DNA of 64,000 bases from CAYOSU01 sp964541255 (GTDB lineage Bacteria; Bacillota; Clostridia; Christensenellales; CAMQZB01). Shown here piece by piece: positions 62,555 through 64,000 of the stretch. Numbering within the stretch: position 1 is the stretch's first letter; each line of letters starts with the position of its first letter. The notes below the pieces were generated by a model. The model worked only from the letters and a program-made list of their open reading frames with translations. It was not told where the DNA came from and searched no databases. The stretch is taken from assembly GCA_964541255.1 (NCBI GenBank), contig CAZIPL010000001.1, positions 15,525 through 79,524 on the forward strand. The letters are read 5' to 3'. The position numbers and the translations under genes are program-made.

Positions 62555-62830
62555 GTGAATGGTTTCGAAATGATAACGGTGTTTAATAACAGGGATAGCC
62601 TTTATGCCTTAAAGCGCGTATTAAGTGGCTTCGGTATCGAGTCAAGGGTGGTTTCTACGCCCGTGAGAATAGGAAAGGCCTGCGGAATATCCCTTGCGAT
62701 AAGAAGCGTCGATTATGTGCAATCGATGAAAATAGCAAATAAATATAATATAAAAATCGCGGCGATATATATGAAAAAAGAAGGCGATAGAAAGGGAGAT
62801 TTCGTAAAAGTTCAGAATTTGCAAAAATAA
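62555..62830 (+). CDS. DUF3343 (putative Se/S carrier-like) protein
   Basis: A 91-residue protein starting at GTG, preceded by AAGGAGTGTGAAATAG. It matches the DUF3343/'Se/S carrier-like' family: TVFNNRDSLYALKRVLSGFG, then TPVRIGKACGISLAI, whose Cys-Gly is the family hallmark and the presumed chalcogen-carrying site. It faces a cysteine desulfurase-like gene, which could donate the sulfur or selenium. nth follows after 50 bp from its own promoter. Confidence 0.85.
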   Translation: MNGFEMITVFNNRDSLYALKRVLSGFGIESRVVSTPVRIGKACGISLAIRSVDYVQSMKIANKYNIKIAAIYMKKEGDRKGDFVKVQNLQK

Positions 62831-62842
62831 GCCGATATATAT

Positions 62843-62871
62843 TTGCAAATGAAAGGATATTTTGATAAAAT
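62843..62871 (+). promoter_or_regulatory. Promoter of nth; near-leaderless mRNA
   Basis: TTGCAA (62843-62848), a 17 bp spacer and TAAAAT (62866-62871). The ATG at 62881 is nine bases beyond the -10 box. Confidence 0.75.
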
Positions 62872-62880
62872 ACAATAGGT

Positions 62881-63537
62881 ATGTTATGTGTAGATTTCGA
62901 TGGAATTTATAACGGCTTGAAAGAAACTCACGGAGAAGTCAAGCCCGCACTTGAGTTTTCGAACGTGTTCGAGCTTTTGATTGCGGTAATACTTTCCGCG
63001 CAATGCACGGACAAGCGTGTTAATATAGTGACGAACGAGCTTTTCAATGTGTGCAATACGCCTAAAGCTTTCGTCGATATTTCCGAGGAAGAGCTTGAAC
63101 GGTATATAAGAACGTGCGGACTTTCCAAGTCGAAAGCAAGGCATATCAAAGAAGCTTGCCAAAAGATTGTTGACGAATATAACGGCATTGTTCCGAATAC
63201 GCGAGAAGAGCTTATGACTCTTTCGGGCGTCGGAAGAAAAACCGCTAACGTCGTTTTGGCTGTAGGATACGGCAAAAACGCGATAGCCGTCGATACTCAC
63301 GTTTTCAGAGTGTCTAACAGAATCGGACTTGCAGATGCAAAAAACGTCGAAAAGACCGAATTGCAGCTTATGGAAAACATTCCCGAAGAAAAGTGGAGCG
63401 AGTGTCACCACCTTTTGATTTATCACGGAAGAAAGGTGTGCAAAGCGCAAAAACCCGCTTGCGAAGAGTGCAAAATTAATAAGTTTTGCAAATACTATTT
63501 AATGAAAAAGAACCTAAACGAAAATAAGGATAGATAA
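62881..63537 (+). CDS. nth: Endonuclease III
   Basis: A 218-residue DNA glycosylase/AP lyase for oxidised pyrimidines. The helix-hairpin-helix LSGVGRKTANVVLAVG holds the catalytic Lys, and AVDTHVFRVSNRIGL the catalytic Asp. The C-terminal [4Fe-4S] site has the exact spacing C-X6-C-X2-C-X5-C (CKAQKPACEECKINKFC). Normal length. obg starts 12 bp after its stop codon. Confidence 0.97.
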   Translation: MLCVDFDGIYNGLKETHGEVKPALEFSNVFELLIAVILSAQCTDKRVNIVTNELFNVCNTPKAFVDISEEELERYIRTCGLSKSKARHIKEACQKIVDEYNGIVPNTREELMTLSGVGRKTANVVLAVGYGKNAIAVDTHVFRVSNRIGLADAKNVEKTELQLMENIPEEKWSECHHLLIYHGRKVCKAQKPACEECKINKFCKYYLMKKNLNENKDR

Positions 63538-63549
63538 AAGGAAAAAGCA

Positions 63550-64000
63550 ATGTTTATAGATAAAGCCACGATAACGATAATCTCAGGGAACGGCGGCAAC
63601 GGCTGTAAGTCGATGAAAGCCTATTCGGGAAAGCCCAACGGCGGCCCCGACGGCGGTGACGGCGGAAAGGGCGGCGACGTCGTTTTCAAGGTTGCTCCCG
63701 ATAAGAATAACTTGATCGACTTCAAGTTCGCTCAGCACTTCAGAGCCGAGAACGGCGAAAACGGCGGATCGAATCTTTGCTACGGAAAAGGCGGCAAGGA
63801 CGTTGTCATATATGTTCCCAAAGGCACCGTTATAAAAGACAAAGAAACGGGTGCGATTATTGCCGATATGTTCTATGACGACAGCGAAAAGGTCGTTTTG
63901 AAAGGCGGCAGAGGGGGAAAGGGCAACGTAAAGTTTGCAACCCCCACAAGGAAGGCTCCGCAGTTTGCTCAGCTTGGCGAAAAGGGTATGACAAAGCAAG
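63550..64000 (+). CDS. obg: Obg-family GTPase, N-terminal part (3' partial)
   Basis: The frame runs from the ATG at 63550 (AAAAGGAAAAAGCA upstream) to the window edge, 150 codons. It shows the glycine-rich Obg fold: FIDKATITIISGNGGNGCKS, then GGPDGGDGGKGGDVVF, DFKFAQHFRAENGENG, VYVPKGTVIKD and FATPTRKAPQFAQLGEKG. The GTPase domain lies beyond the window. Obg proteins act in ribosome maturation and stress control. Confidence 0.95.
   Translation, partial: MFIDKATITIISGNGGNGCKSMKAYSGKPNGGPDGGDGGKGGDVVFKVAPDKNNLIDFKFAQHFRAENGENGGSNLCYGKGGKDVVIYVPKGTVIKDKETGAIIADMFYDDSEKVVLKGGRGGKGNVKFATPTRKAPQFAQLGEKGMTKQ

Overview
This 64 kb window is AT-rich chromosomal DNA of a Gram-positive-type bacterium. 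It most likely comes from an uncultured, gut-associated lineage of Clostridia (Bacillota). The indications are a DnaD-domain/DnaC-type helicase-loading pair, CdaA, a YesM/YesN two-component pair, DUF1540 and DUF3343 proteins, paired half-size ChrA proteins, split transketolase, strong AGGAGG-like ribosome sites and TTG/GTG starts. I cannot place it below class with confidence. Almost everything is chromosomal housekeeping. The only clear mobile element is one IS30-family insertion sequence.

Layout. 1-1.1 kb: 3' part of a 23S rRNA uracil methyltransferase. 1.1-1.8 kb: non-coding, with a terminator and a long hairpin. 1.8-11.8 kb: an envelope region with two anchored SH3/propeller proteins, two polytopic membrane proteins, a zinc-ribbon membrane protein and a large repeat-rich lipoprotein. 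11.8-12.5 kb: a repeat island. 12.7-14.6 kb: a MerR regulator and the dehydrogenase it probably controls. 14.9-19 kb: trmB, split transketolase and an FAD dehydrogenase. 19-20.5 kb: dispersed repeats and the IS30 element. 20.6-23.2 kb: tRNA-Thr, a DnaC-like ATPase and a DnaD-like protein. 23.4-30.6 kb: an alpha/beta-hydrolase, lepB, a DUF1540 protein, rplI, a NYN-LOTUS protein, an aldo/keto reductase and galT. 30.9-34.7 kb: an archaeal-type aspS-asnA-asnS operon. 34.9-35.4 kb: queT behind a preQ1-I riboswitch. 35.8-39.6 kb: a sugar kinase, class II aldolase, YihU-like reductase and acyltransferase operon. 39.8-42.7 kb: a MATE transporter and a ChrA pair. 43-46.3 kb: yesN/yesM. 46.6-54.9 kb: comEC channel, holA, an M28 peptidase, cdaA plus a 31-codon microprotein, a DUF1015 protein and aspartate kinase. 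55-56.6 kb: a ComEC-like metallo-beta-lactamase protein and a hypothetical. 56.6-57.4 kb: a second repeat island. 57.5-64 kb: lipid kinase, plsC, MATE, trxA, a cysteine-desulfurase-like enzyme with a divergent Se/S-carrier-like protein, nth, and the start of obg.

The genes form short operons separated by clear intrinsic terminators. Many promoters can be read directly, often with the -35 variant TTGCAA. At least three lie so close to the start codon (7-9 nt from the -10 box) that the mRNA should be leaderless or nearly so. No CRISPR, phage or defence island is visible. The most interesting items are: a preQ1 riboswitch fused to the ribosome site of queT; the aspS-asnA-asnS operon of three related class II synthetase folds; a possible sulfo-sugar-type kinase/aldolase/reductase cassette; a cdaA-coupled single-helix microprotein where CdaR would be expected; a MerR autorepression/activation operator pair; and a family of dispersed double-hairpin repeats whose stems show compensatory variation.
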